From: Prolixibacteraceae bacterium UBA5740
Lineage (GTDB): Bacteria; Bacteroidota; Bacteroidia; Bacteroidales; Prolixibacteraceae
Length of the DNA stretch: 23,768 bases
Assembly: GCA_002419285.1 (NCBI GenBank)
Contig: DIFU01000085.1
Span: 32,765-56,532, forward strand
Direction: 5' to 3'
Positions 1-8,083 of the stretch are shown here, in pieces (position 1 is the first letter of the stretch; each line of letters begins with the position of its first letter). Both the position numbers and the translations under genes were made by a program. The notes beneath the pieces were generated by a model. That model was not told where the DNA came from and did not search any database. It was given only the letters and a program-made list of their open reading frames with translations.

Positions 1-1005
1 CTTTTTCTTTGCGCTCAGAATTTCTGGTATGCTGCTGGTGCTGAAGCCAGTAGCGATTACAGTGACAGATATTTTATTTTCAAGCGATTCATCAATTCCA
101 TTACCCCAAATCAGGTCGGCTTCATAACCGGCCATATTTTGTATGAAATCGGTAATCTGTCCAATTTCGTCCATCGTAACTTCTGTGCTTCCTGAGGTTA
201 CATTAAGCAAAATGTTTCTGGCTCCCTTGATATTGTTATTATTTAAAAGAGGTGAATTAAGTGCTTGCTCGACAGCATTGATGGCCCTGTTTTCACCATC
301 TGACAAACCTGTTCCCATGACAGCCACTCCGCTGTTCCGCATTACTGTTTCAACATCGGCAAAGTCAACATTGACATATCCTGGTACAGTAATAATTTCG
401 GCGATTCCTTTTGCCGCGGTCGCCAGCACATCATCAGCACGAGCGAATGCCTCTGAAATGGGGAAATCGCCAAACATTTCCCGAATGCGTTCATTGTTTA
501 TTACCAGCAGCGAATCGACATACTGCTCCATTTCCTGGATGCCATCGATTGCCTGTTTGATTCTTCGTTTACCTTCATTTCTGAAAGGAATTGTTACGAT
601 ACCAACTGTCAGGTAGCCAAGGTCACGACAAACCGATGCGATCACCGGAGCGCCACCTGTCCCTGTACCGCCACCCATCCCAGCAGTTATAAAGACCATT
701 TTGGTGTTTTGTTGCAACACTTTTGTAACATCGTCAATGTTTTCAGTAGCTGCCTGCCGTCCAATTTCGGGTTTGTTCCCGGCACCCCTTCCTTCGGTAA
801 GGGAAGATCCGAGATGTACTTTGACAGGTATAGGACTATTGCTAAGAGCCTGAGAGTCGGTATTGCATATAATAAAGTCAACGTCCCTAATACCCAAGTG
901 ATACATATGATTTACTGCATTTCCTCCACCTCCTCCGACTCCAATTACTTTGATAATTGATCCTGGTTTTTTTTCGAAGCGGAAGTTTACCATGTCTTCT
1001 GTCAT
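1..1005 (-). CDS. ftsZ: Second tandem FtsZ paralogue, 3' end cut by window edge
   Basis: FtsZ is the tubulin-like GTPase that forms the cytoplasmic Z-ring. The first 335 codons are visible, running off the left edge without a stop. The protein begins MTEDMVNFRF. It has the nucleotide-binding VGVGGGGGNAVNHM segment, the tubulin signature GGGTGTG followed by GAP (AAP in most FtsZ), the guanine-contact region IPFRNEGKRR, and an intact T7 catalytic loop NVDFADVETVM. The GTPase core is therefore complete and the reading frame is clean. It starts 26 bases after the stop of the other ftsZ and is presumably co-transcribed with it. By eye the two proteins align almost without gaps at somewhat over half identity. 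Its core looks more like ordinary Bacteroidota FtsZ than the upstream copy. Its C-terminal linker and tail lie outside the window. ATG at 1005 is chosen; an in-frame ATG at 993 is also possible. Confidence 0.93.
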   Translation of the reverse strand, partial: MTEDMVNFRFEKKPGSIIKVIGVGGGGGNAVNHMYHLGIRDVDFIICNTDSQALSNSPIPVKVHLGSSLTEGRGAGNKPEIGRQAATENIDDVTKVLQQNTKMVFITAGMGGGTGTGGAPVIASVCRDLGYLTVGIVTIPFRNEGKRRIKQAIDGIQEMEQYVDSLLVINNERIREMFGDFPISEAFARADDVLATAAKGIAEIITVPGYVNVDFADVETVMRNSGVAVMGTGLSDGENRAINAVEQALNSPLLNNNNIKGARNILLNVTSGSTEVTMDEIGQITDFIQNMAGYEADLIWGNGIDESLENKISVTVIATGFSTSSIPEILSAKKK

Positions 1006-1031
1006 CTTACTATTGTTTTCTGAATTAAAAG

Positions 1032-2330
1032 TTACATATTTTGATCATCATCATCGAAGAATTTTGAAAATCTTCTGACAAACCAATTGTCGATATTTCC
1101 ATCCGAATCTTCTGATGTTTCCTTTGTTTTGGTTGGTTTTTTCTTTCGGGGTTGAGGTTTAGGTTCTTCCGATTTTCGTGTTTGCTTTATGAAAGACTCC
1201 ATGGAAGGAGTATCTGCCGTTTCAAGATCAAATTCAAGAAGTAATGGTTCTTCTTCAATCTGCGGTACTGGTGGCTCAGGTTCCTCCTCCGTTTGTTCGG
1301 GTTCATTGTTCAGGGTATATGCTTCAACTCTCTTTTCTTTCCGTTCGATATATCCAGATGCATTCTTGAACCCTGTGCAAAGAATGGTGACACTTATCTG
1401 GTTGCCTATAGATTCGTCGTAACCGTTACCCCAAATTATATCAGCTTCCTGGCCAGCTTCCATCTGAAGGTACTCAATGATTTCTCCGATTTCGCCAATG
1501 GTAATTTCTTCAGAACCTGAAATAATGTTCAGTAGAATATTTTTTGTGCCCTTTATCTCCTGGTTATCGAGTAAAGGTGATTGCAAAGCCAGTTTTACTG
1601 CGTCCATGGCGCGGTTTTCACCTGAGGCAATTCCTGTCCCCATAATGAAGACCTTGCTGTCGTGCATGACGGTATAAACATCAGCGAAGTCTATATTGAT
1701 GTTCCCATGCAGGGTTATGATCTCGGCAACTCCCTTAACAGCTGTCATCACAACATTATCGGCCAGCTTAAACGCCTTGCGTGCAGGTAGTTCACCATAA
1801 ATACTGTGAAGTCGCTGATTGCTGACTATCAGCATACTATCGACGTGTTCGCTTAATTTCTTTATTCCCTCCAGCGCCTGATTGTGTCGCTTGTGACCTT
1901 CTGCAGGGGAGGGAATGGTAACCACGGCAATCGTCAGGATATCCAATTCCCTGGCCAATTTGGCGATGATAGGTGCTGCGCCCGTTCCAGTTCCTCCTCC
2001 CATGCCAGCTGTAATGAACAGCATCTTGGTATTGTCTTCGAGCACCCTTTGGATATCAGTGTAATTTTCAAGGGCAGCCTCTTCTCCCATCTCAGGTCGG
2101 TTCCCGGCGCCCCTTCCCTCAGTAAGGGTAACACCAAGCTGAATTTTAGTAGGGACCGGACTGTTTTCGAGCGCCTGTCCGTCGGTATTGCATACTACAT
2201 AATCGACATCGGTTATACCTTCTTCGAACATGTGATTTACCGCATTGCAGCCACCACCACCTACACCAACTACCTTGATTATGGAAGAGGACGGTTTTGA
2301 AAAATTAAACTGAATTAGATCGTCAGCCAT
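1032..2330 (-). CDS. ftsZ: Cell division GTPase FtsZ (upstream copy) with unusual C-terminal tail
   Basis: The protein has 432 residues. GTPase domain: VGVGGGGCNAVNHM (22-34), GGGTGTGAAP (111-120), and T7 loop NIDFADV (212-218) with both catalytic aspartates, so polymerisation-coupled GTP hydrolysis should be possible. The usual Phe in the IPF..EG..R region is replaced (IPSPAEGHKR), but Glu and Arg remain. A linker of about 90 residues (about 322-412), rich in Glu, Pro and Lys, leads to an ending NWFVRRFSKFFDDDDQNM. I see no conventional short FtsZ C-terminal peptide. Instead the end is an aromatic/basic stretch capped by aspartates, much like the end of the neighbouring FtsA. The gene lies 11 bases after ftsA and 26 bases before a second ftsZ. 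Identification as FtsZ is secure; the role of the tail is inference. Confidence 0.97.
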   Translation of the reverse strand: MADDLIQFNFSKPSSSIIKVVGVGGGGCNAVNHMFEEGITDVDYVVCNTDGQALENSPVPTKIQLGVTLTEGRGAGNRPEMGEEAALENYTDIQRVLEDNTKMLFITAGMGGGTGTGAAPIIAKLARELDILTIAVVTIPSPAEGHKRHNQALEGIKKLSEHVDSMLIVSNQRLHSIYGELPARKAFKLADNVVMTAVKGVAEIITLHGNINIDFADVYTVMHDSKVFIMGTGIASGENRAMDAVKLALQSPLLDNQEIKGTKNILLNIISGSEEITIGEIGEIIEYLQMEAGQEADIIWGNGYDESIGNQISVTILCTGFKNASGYIERKEKRVEAYTLNNEPEQTEEEPEPPVPQIEEEPLLLEFDLETADTPSMESFIKQTRKSEEPKPQPRKKKPTKTKETSEDSDGNIDNWFVRRFSKFFDDDDQNM

Positions 2331-2341
2331 GGGATGAATTT

Positions 2342-3622
2342 TTAAGATTGCATATTACCATCGTCATCATTAAAAATCAGGCTGATCTGTTGAGAAACCT
2401 TTTCACTGAAAGAACTCAGGAAGCCTTTATTTCCAGACGGCTCTTTGTGAGGTCTGGTTGTTTTTCTGGCCGGTGAACCGTTTCGCAACGAAAGCTTGAT
2501 CAGTCCGAGGGCTGTAATATAATCATTTTTATTAAAGCCTGTACTGGCTGATAGCCTCATTTCTGAGGTTGCAAGCCTGGCATCCAGGCCAGTACGGAAT
2601 TTTAGGATTTGAAGGATATTTTTCAGTTGGGCCGTTCCTCCTGTAAGTATTATTCCCTGGTTGATGTGTTGTGTCTGTCCTGATTTGTCGATCTGGAACA
2701 TGATGCTGTCGATGATTTCCTCGAGTCGGGCCTGAATGATAAATGCCAGATTCTTAAATGAGATTTCTTTCGATTCCCAACCGTTTCCACCTGCAATAGT
2801 GACTACTTTGTCCTCGTCGGCAAAATCTCCCAACGCCTGTCCATATTGGATTTTCAGTTGTTCAGCAAATTTTGCAAGTATTCCACATCCCTCACGGATA
2901 TCATTGGTTATTACATCACCGGCAAAGGGGATAACTGCGGTGTGCGCAAGCTGGTTGTTGATGTAAACCGACATCTTGGTAGAGCCTGATCCAATATCCA
3001 CAATGGCGACGCCTGCCTCTTTTTCATCTTCATTGGCCACAGCCTCCGCTGTAGCGAGTGTTGAAATAAAGAACCTTCCAATCTCAATACCAATCTTGGA
3101 AAAAGCCATTTCGACATTGTCCTTGTATGTTTTGGGGCCTGTGATCAGTTTAAACTGCGAATGAACCTTACGTCCGGTATGGCCTACAGGGATATTGATG
3201 TTTGGTTCATCGTCAATGGTATAGGATTGGGGGATTATGTGGTAAATTCTGTTCCCGGGCTCAACAGGCATATTTTTCGCTTCATTGAAGAGATAATCGA
3301 TATCTTGCTGGGATACAATTCCTGATCCGCTGGTGTACCTGATTCCCTCAAACGTCAAAGTTTGAACGGCCTGGCCAGCCATTGCGACATCCACAATCCT
3401 GATTTCGATTCCGGCTTGTTCCTCAAGTTTATCAATGAGTGTCCGTAGTGTTGCAGAAAATTCTTCAATATTCAGCACAACACCACGCTTTATTCCTCTT
3501 GAAGGAACAATTGCATGACCCAAAATTTCGATTTTGTTGTTCTCGGAGAACGAGCCTGCCAGTCCCCTTGTTTTGGTTGAACCGATGTCAATTACAACGG
3601 CAATTTCATTTTTTGAAATCAT
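2342..3622 (-). CDS. ftsA: Cell division actin-like protein FtsA
   Basis: FtsA is the actin-fold ATPase that tethers FtsZ filaments to the inner face of the membrane and recruits later division proteins. The protein has 426 residues from the chosen start. It shows the phosphate-1 motif VVIDIGSTKTRG near the N-terminus, an SHS2 (1C) region, the second phosphate motif VAIVDIGSGSTKMSVY, and the adenosine motif ILTGGTAQLKNI. A Pro/Lys-rich linker precedes a C-terminal amphipathic segment (about 400-426) ending ISLIFNDDDGNMQS, the expected membrane-targeting helix. The start at 3622 leaves a one-base gap after the ftsQ stop and gives MISKNEIAVVIDIG. An in-frame ATG at 3643 would overlap ftsQ by 20 bases and adds seven residues of no evident value. 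Confidence 0.96.
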   Translation of the reverse strand: MISKNEIAVVIDIGSTKTRGLAGSFSENNKIEILGHAIVPSRGIKRGVVLNIEEFSATLRTLIDKLEEQAGIEIRIVDVAMAGQAVQTLTFEGIRYTSGSGIVSQQDIDYLFNEAKNMPVEPGNRIYHIIPQSYTIDDEPNINIPVGHTGRKVHSQFKLITGPKTYKDNVEMAFSKIGIEIGRFFISTLATAEAVANEDEKEAGVAIVDIGSGSTKMSVYINNQLAHTAVIPFAGDVITNDIREGCGILAKFAEQLKIQYGQALGDFADEDKVVTIAGGNGWESKEISFKNLAFIIQARLEEIIDSIMFQIDKSGQTQHINQGIILTGGTAQLKNILQILKFRTGLDARLATSEMRLSASTGFNKNDYITALGLIKLSLRNGSPARKTTRPHKEPSGNKGFLSSFSEKVSQQISLIFNDDDGNMQS

Positions 3623-3623
3623 A

Positions 3624-4385
3624 CTAATTCCGTTTTTTACCAATAATCTGGTTATTGTATTTCAAATTAATTCTTTCGTATTTGTCCCAATTGCTATCTG
3701 CCAGTACCTCATCATAAAATGCCATGAGGTTTCTGAATTTTTCCCTGAATTTTTCGGTGGTGCCAAATTCAATGATCTGGTCTCCGACCAGAGGTGTCAT
3801 AAGAAGTTCTTCATTCCCATTAACGTGAATTTGTTTGATTTGTGCATTCCAGAAATCATCAGAAGTAATAAATTGCACTACAGGTAAAAGATTTTCTCTT
3901 GCGAATTCCTCCCTAATATTTCCGGTAACGACCAGCACCTTTCCAGTTGAGGCCTGAGTTGCAGGAAATGCTTGCCCATTCTCATCCATGTAAAAATTAC
4001 CATTCGATGACATGACCCTCATTATGGGAACCCTATGCTTAATTTTTACAGTCAGGATTCCTTTGTAATCGGATGTATCTCGTGCAACCATTTTATATAC
4101 AGATGCTTTCAGTACCGAACTGTTTTCTTCAATTTCCCTTTCAAGTTCCTCTGAATTAATCTCAGTCAGTTTTTTTCCTTTGATATTCTTATCGACCGTA
4201 TTTACGATTCTGATTATCTGTTGTCTAGAGAGTTTAACCGGATCATTCTCAAAGGTTCTAATCTCTATGTCGGAGCAGGTAACTCCTGAAATCTCGGCAT
4301 GTGAGAAAGCAAGGGTTACTCCAATAGCTCCGATCAGGATGAGCCACCCGGCAAAGTGGAAAAATGTTCTAAGCTTTCTCTTCAT
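3624..4385 (-). CDS. ftsQ: Cell division protein FtsQ
   Basis: Bitopic membrane protein of the divisome core, 253 residues from the chosen start. A short basic N-terminus (MKRKLRTFF) is followed by one membrane segment (about 9-27) and an extracytoplasmic domain of about 220 residues. That domain has the POTRA/FtsQ layout, including SVYKMV, a short LTVKIKHRVPIMRV strand and an NFYMDENGQAFP turn typical of FtsQ proteins. Sequence conservation in this family is low, so position between murC and ftsA carries much of the assignment. The start at 4385 overlaps the end of murC by 17 bases. A longer reading from 4436 would put hydrophilic residues and a larger overlap ahead of the membrane segment, so it is less likely. 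Confidence 0.9.
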   Translation of the reverse strand: MKRKLRTFFHFAGWLILIGAIGVTLAFSHAEISGVTCSDIEIRTFENDPVKLSRQQIIRIVNTVDKNIKGKKLTEINSEELEREIEENSSVLKASVYKMVARDTSDYKGILTVKIKHRVPIMRVMSSNGNFYMDENGQAFPATQASTGKVLVVTGNIREEFARENLLPVVQFITSDDFWNAQIKQIHVNGNEELLMTPLVGDQIIEFGTTEKFREKFRNLMAFYDEVLADSNWDKYERINLKYNNQIIGKKRN

Positions 4386-5763
4386 GTTTGATGGTTTCAA
4401 TAATTTCGTCCGACAATAAATCGATATCACCAGCACCCATTGTGAGCAAAACCCTGGTAGGATTTTCCTTTATGAATTTCATTATTGCAGATTTCTCCAC
4501 TATATGATGATCTGCATTTTTCATTTTTTCTGCCAAAATAGCTGATGACACACCTTCGATTGGATTCTCACGGGCAGCATATATCGGTAAAATAAGAACT
4601 GTATCCAACAGATCGAGGCTTGAGGCGAATTCATCCACAAAATCCCTCGTCCTGGTGTAAAGGTGAGGTTGAAATATTCCGGTAATTTTCTGTGCGGGGA
4701 AAAGTTTTCTCACGGAAGTTATAAATGCTTTCAATTCTTCTGGATGATGTGCATAATCATCAATATATATTGTATTTCTGCCTCTGTAACGAATATCAAA
4801 TCTCCGTTTGACTCCAAGGTAAGATTCGATCCCGACCCGTAACTCATGTAATCCAGTTCCGGCTAACCAGGCAGCAGCTCCTGCTGCAACGGCATTTTCC
4901 ACGTTAATAAGACCAGGATATTGCATGGTAATCTCCGCGGTTTTTCCTCCCGGGGTGCAAAGTTGAAAAGAGTAGCATCGATTAACTTCATCCAATCTCA
5001 GATTTTCGGTTTTAAAATCAGAATTGCCATTCAGGGAATAGGTATATGTTTTGACTTCCTGGGTTTCCACTTTTCCGCTGATTTTTTCATTTATCAGTAA
5101 GGTCCCTTCAGGTCTGATTTTTCCTATAAATTCGTTAAAAGAATAAATGATCTGGTCTACAGTTGAATAGATATCCAGATGGTCGGCATCGATGGATGTA
5201 ATGACAGCAATGTCGGGAGACAACTGCAAGAACGACCGGTCGAACTCATCGGCTTCGGTAATCATCCATTTGATGTCATTGTCTGGAAGGACCAGATTTG
5301 AATGAAAGTTTTTGGATATTCCTCCCAGAATGGCACCACATTTCTTTGAACTTCCACTCATAATTGTCGCGGCCATGGTGGATACGGTTGTTTTTCCATG
5401 TGTTCCGGCCACAGCAAGGCATTGGTATTGGCTGCACAGTATTCCAAGAATCCTGGCTCTTTTTACGATGGTGAATTTGTTTTGCTTCAGCCAGTCAAGT
5501 TCCTTGTGCTCGGCCGGAACCGCAGGAGTGTATACCACCAGCGTTTTGCCGGGGCTACTTACGATGCTGCTTATCTCTGATCCAAGATCTTCATAATGCA
5601 CAAGAATACCCTCATTCAATAACTGTCGGGTGATTTCGGATGGTGTACGGTCATATCCGGCCACCCTTAATCCTTGGTGATTGAAAAGTCTGGCCAGTGC
5701 GCTCATTCCTATTCCGCCGATCCCCAGAAAATAAACGGTATTTATGTCATTAAACAAATTCAT
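4369..5763 (-). CDS. murC: UDP-N-acetylmuramate--L-alanine ligase MurC
   Basis: Cytoplasmic ATP-dependent ligase that adds L-alanine to UDP-MurNAc, the first amino-acid step of peptidoglycan precursor synthesis. It has 464 residues, the usual size. The N-terminal Rossmann domain starts with VYFLGIGGIGMSALAR (about 10-25). The central ATPase domain has the P-loop AGTHGKTTVSTM (about 119-130). Later Mur-family signatures include the TEADEFDRSFL region, DADHLDIY, the GVKRRFD region and DDYAHHPEE, which is characteristic of MurC. Its start codon overlaps the murG stop as ATGA, and its 3' end overlaps ftsQ, so translation is probably coupled on both sides. Confidence 0.98.
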   Translation of the reverse strand: MNLFNDINTVYFLGIGGIGMSALARLFNHQGLRVAGYDRTPSEITRQLLNEGILVHYEDLGSEISSIVSSPGKTLVVYTPAVPAEHKELDWLKQNKFTIVKRARILGILCSQYQCLAVAGTHGKTTVSTMAATIMSGSSKKCGAILGGISKNFHSNLVLPDNDIKWMITEADEFDRSFLQLSPDIAVITSIDADHLDIYSTVDQIIYSFNEFIGKIRPEGTLLINEKISGKVETQEVKTYTYSLNGNSDFKTENLRLDEVNRCYSFQLCTPGGKTAEITMQYPGLINVENAVAAGAAAWLAGTGLHELRVGIESYLGVKRRFDIRYRGRNTIYIDDYAHHPEELKAFITSVRKLFPAQKITGIFQPHLYTRTRDFVDEFASSLDLLDTVLILPIYAARENPIEGVSSAILAEKMKNADHHIVEKSAIMKFIKENPTRVLLTMGAGDIDLLSDEIIETIKHEEKA

Positions 5764-6863
5764 TTACGTATAATTTTCATTGCCTCATCAACAATTGTCT
5801 TAGTGGCAAACGGACGCGCCAATGCCCTGATATTCTCTGACATGCTATTCCTAAGTGAATTATTTTTGAGGAGTATTTCCGTTTCACTGAACAACTTTTC
5901 GTTGATTTCATGGTCCCTGACCAAAATGGCTGCATTCTTTTCAACCAAGGCTTGGGCGTTTTTGGTTTGGTGATCTTCAGCGACATTGGGCGATGGGACA
6001 AGTATTGTTGGCTTTCCTGCCAGGCATAGTTCACTTATAGTGCCAGCCCCTGCCCTCGATATAACAACATCACTGGCAGCATAGGCTACCTCCATCTTGT
6101 TCAAAAACTGGTGGATTTGCAGGTTCTGGGGTAGGGTTGCCCCGACTTTCTCAGTCATTTCCTTATAGTAGAATGAGCCAGTTTGCCATATGAAATAAGC
6201 CTCTGATTTTCTGATATTTTCAATATTGTTGAGAATTGCATTATTGATAGAGCGTGCTCCAAGGCTTCCGCCTGTAATAAGCACGACTTTGGCATTTACT
6301 GGAATCCCGAAAGCTAACCGTGCATCGGAAGGAATGACATTCATGTCAAGTAAGGTCTGTCGCACAGGATTTCCTGTCAGGATGATCTTTTCTGAAGGGA
6401 AGAAGCGTTCCATGCCTTCATAGGCGACACAAATTCGGTTAGCTTTCCTGGCAAGAAGTTTATTCGTCACTCCTGCATATGAATTTTGTTCCTGGATCAG
6501 GGCTGGTATGCCTGATGCGATGGCTGCCCTAAGTAGCGGTCCACTTGCATATCCGCCAACACCGATAGCCAGGTCGGGTTTGAATTCCCTGACCAGTTTT
6601 CTGGCCTTCAACATACTTTGGAATAGATGGATGAGAAATTTCAGTGATTGTAGCCCTGGTTTACGAGGCATGCCGATAATAGGAAGGCCGACAATATTGA
6701 AACCGGCAGCAGGAACTTTTTCCATTTCCATCCTGCCGGTTGCTCCCACAAATAATATTTCACAATCCGGATTGCGTCGCGTCAGTTCCCCTGCAATTGA
6801 CAATGCGGGGAAAATATGACCGCCAGTACCTCCGCCACTTATGATTATTTTCAGTTTCTTCAT
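5760..6863 (-). CDS. murG: Lipid II synthase MurG (undecaprenyl-PP-MurNAc-pentapeptide GlcNAc transferase)
   Basis: GT28-family glycosyltransferase on the cytoplasmic face of the membrane. It transfers GlcNAc from UDP-GlcNAc to lipid I to make lipid II. It has 367 residues, the usual size. The N-terminal glycine-rich loop SGGGTGGHIFPAL (9-21) carries the conserved His16. GVGGYASGP and LIQEQNSYAGVTNKLLA are standard acceptor-side motifs. LITGGSLGARSINNA marks the second domain, and SRAGAGTISEL with LVPSPNVAEDHQTKNA forms the donor-nucleotide site. It sits one base after the ftsW stop (taa-c-atg) and overlaps murC by four bases. Confidence 0.98.
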   Translation of the reverse strand: MKKLKIIISGGGTGGHIFPALSIAGELTRRNPDCEILFVGATGRMEMEKVPAAGFNIVGLPIIGMPRKPGLQSLKFLIHLFQSMLKARKLVREFKPDLAIGVGGYASGPLLRAAIASGIPALIQEQNSYAGVTNKLLARKANRICVAYEGMERFFPSEKIILTGNPVRQTLLDMNVIPSDARLAFGIPVNAKVVLITGGSLGARSINNAILNNIENIRKSEAYFIWQTGSFYYKEMTEKVGATLPQNLQIHQFLNKMEVAYAASDVVISRAGAGTISELCLAGKPTILVPSPNVAEDHQTKNAQALVEKNAAILVRDHEINEKLFSETEILLKNNSLRNSMSENIRALARPFATKTIVDEAMKIIRK

Positions 6864-6864
6864 G

Positions 6865-8073
6865 TTATTTCATTTCCTGATCCTCATCTGGTGTGACAAC
6901 CTGAACGGCAGGTGCTTCCACTTTTTTATCTTTTTGGTTCTGGTAGCTGACACTCAGGATACATCCGAACGCTATCGATGTAAAGAGCAGGGAAGTTCCA
7001 CCCATACTAACCCACGGAAGTGGCTGTCCGGTAACCGGCATGACACCCGTGGAAACTCCTATATTGATCATTGCCTGATAAACAAGCATCAAAGTAAGCC
7101 CGGTTACCAAAAATGCCGGGAATGTCCGGTTGGTCCTTCTTACAATGGTTATTCCCCTGAAAAAAAATACCAGGTATAGGAACAGGACAGCGATACCACC
7201 CGCTAGCCCGTATTCTTCAACGATAATGGCATATATGAAGTCATTGTAGGCGGCAGCCATGTAATTGGCAACATCAGAGTTCCCTGGTCCTTTGCCTATC
7301 CAGCCTCCCTCGTAAATGGCCAGTTTTGCATAATCAGCCTGGGTAATTCCCTTTTCCTCTGCCGGATCACCATGAATAAACCGTTCTATCCTTCCCTGGG
7401 CAGTTGAAAACCGCGATGGGAGTTTGTCAAGTTTATCTCCCGAAAAATAAATCAGCACAAGAAATCCAATACCTGCAGCTACAACGATAAGAAGGTAGTG
7501 AATTGGAACACGTCCCACAAACATCATCGACATGATGGTAAGAAACAGTAAAGCTGCTGTAGAGAAGTTAGAAAGGGCAATCATGCCGCATACGATAGCA
7601 GAGAATATCATGATCTTCCAGAAGACTTTTTTTAACCCTTCTTTCGAATTTTGTTCTATTCCCAGCATTTTTGCAACGTACATGACTAGGCCAAGCTTTG
7701 CAATTTCTGCCGGTTGGAACGAAATAAATCCAAGGTTGAGCGTACGACCGGTAGAATCCCCTGCCATTCCGGTCATTTTCATGGCTATGGCAACTCCCAG
7801 AAACAAAATGCTAATGAGCACGAGTACCCTTGAGATTATGGAATAGAATTTTACTGGAATCACGTTGACCATCATAAGGATTAATCCAAACCCCAGACTA
7901 AGAAATACTACCTGTCTGACCAGGAAAAACAAAGTGTTGCCGCCTGCCTGCCTGAAGGCCAATGCCCCCGTGGCACTATAAACGATAAGTACCGAAAGCA
8001 ACGACAGAAGCAGTAAAACGGTCCAGATGATTCTGTCGCCCCTGATCAGATTTTTTAATTGCAGGTTATCCAT
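6865..8073 (-). CDS. ftsW: Septal peptidoglycan glycosyltransferase FtsW (SEDS family)
   Basis: Multi-pass SEDS polymerase that links lipid II into glycan strands at the septum together with its partner FtsI. It has 402 residues and about ten hydrophobic segments. The motif GRTLNLGFISFQPAEIAKLG (about 109-128) is the family signature. GKGPGNS and YNDFIYAIIVEEYG (about 261-289) follow. Asp278 in that second motif corresponds by eye to the catalytic Asp of the HTDFIF motif in E. coli FtsW. VMPVTGQPLPWVSMGGTSLL (344-363) is the usual C-terminal signature. The short acidic/charged tail is cytoplasmic. Position between murD and murG, and the partner ftsI upstream, support FtsW rather than RodA. 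Confidence 0.96.
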   Translation of the reverse strand: MDNLQLKNLIRGDRIIWTVLLLLSLLSVLIVYSATGALAFRQAGGNTLFFLVRQVVFLSLGFGLILMMVNVIPVKFYSIISRVLVLISILFLGVAIAMKMTGMAGDSTGRTLNLGFISFQPAEIAKLGLVMYVAKMLGIEQNSKEGLKKVFWKIMIFSAIVCGMIALSNFSTAALLFLTIMSMMFVGRVPIHYLLIVVAAGIGFLVLIYFSGDKLDKLPSRFSTAQGRIERFIHGDPAEEKGITQADYAKLAIYEGGWIGKGPGNSDVANYMAAAYNDFIYAIIVEEYGLAGGIAVLFLYLVFFFRGITIVRRTNRTFPAFLVTGLTLMLVYQAMINIGVSTGVMPVTGQPLPWVSMGGTSLLFTSIAFGCILSVSYQNQKDKKVEAPAVQVVTPDEDQEMK

Positions 8074-8083
8074 GGTTTTGTTG

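Noticed and set aside
143..616. Open frame on the plus strand opposite the second ftsZ
   Set aside because: The minus strand here encodes a clear FtsZ with intact motifs; the plus-strand frame has no recognisable domain and is a codon-bias shadow.
1884..2300. 138-codon open frame on the plus strand opposite ftsZ
   Set aside because: It lies antisense to the conserved GTPase core, has no recognisable motif and no promoter, and is a shadow.
1..2330. Tandem ftsZ as an assembly or recent-duplication artefact
   Set aside because: The two copies differ at a large share of residues along the whole length, which an artefact or recent copy would not show.
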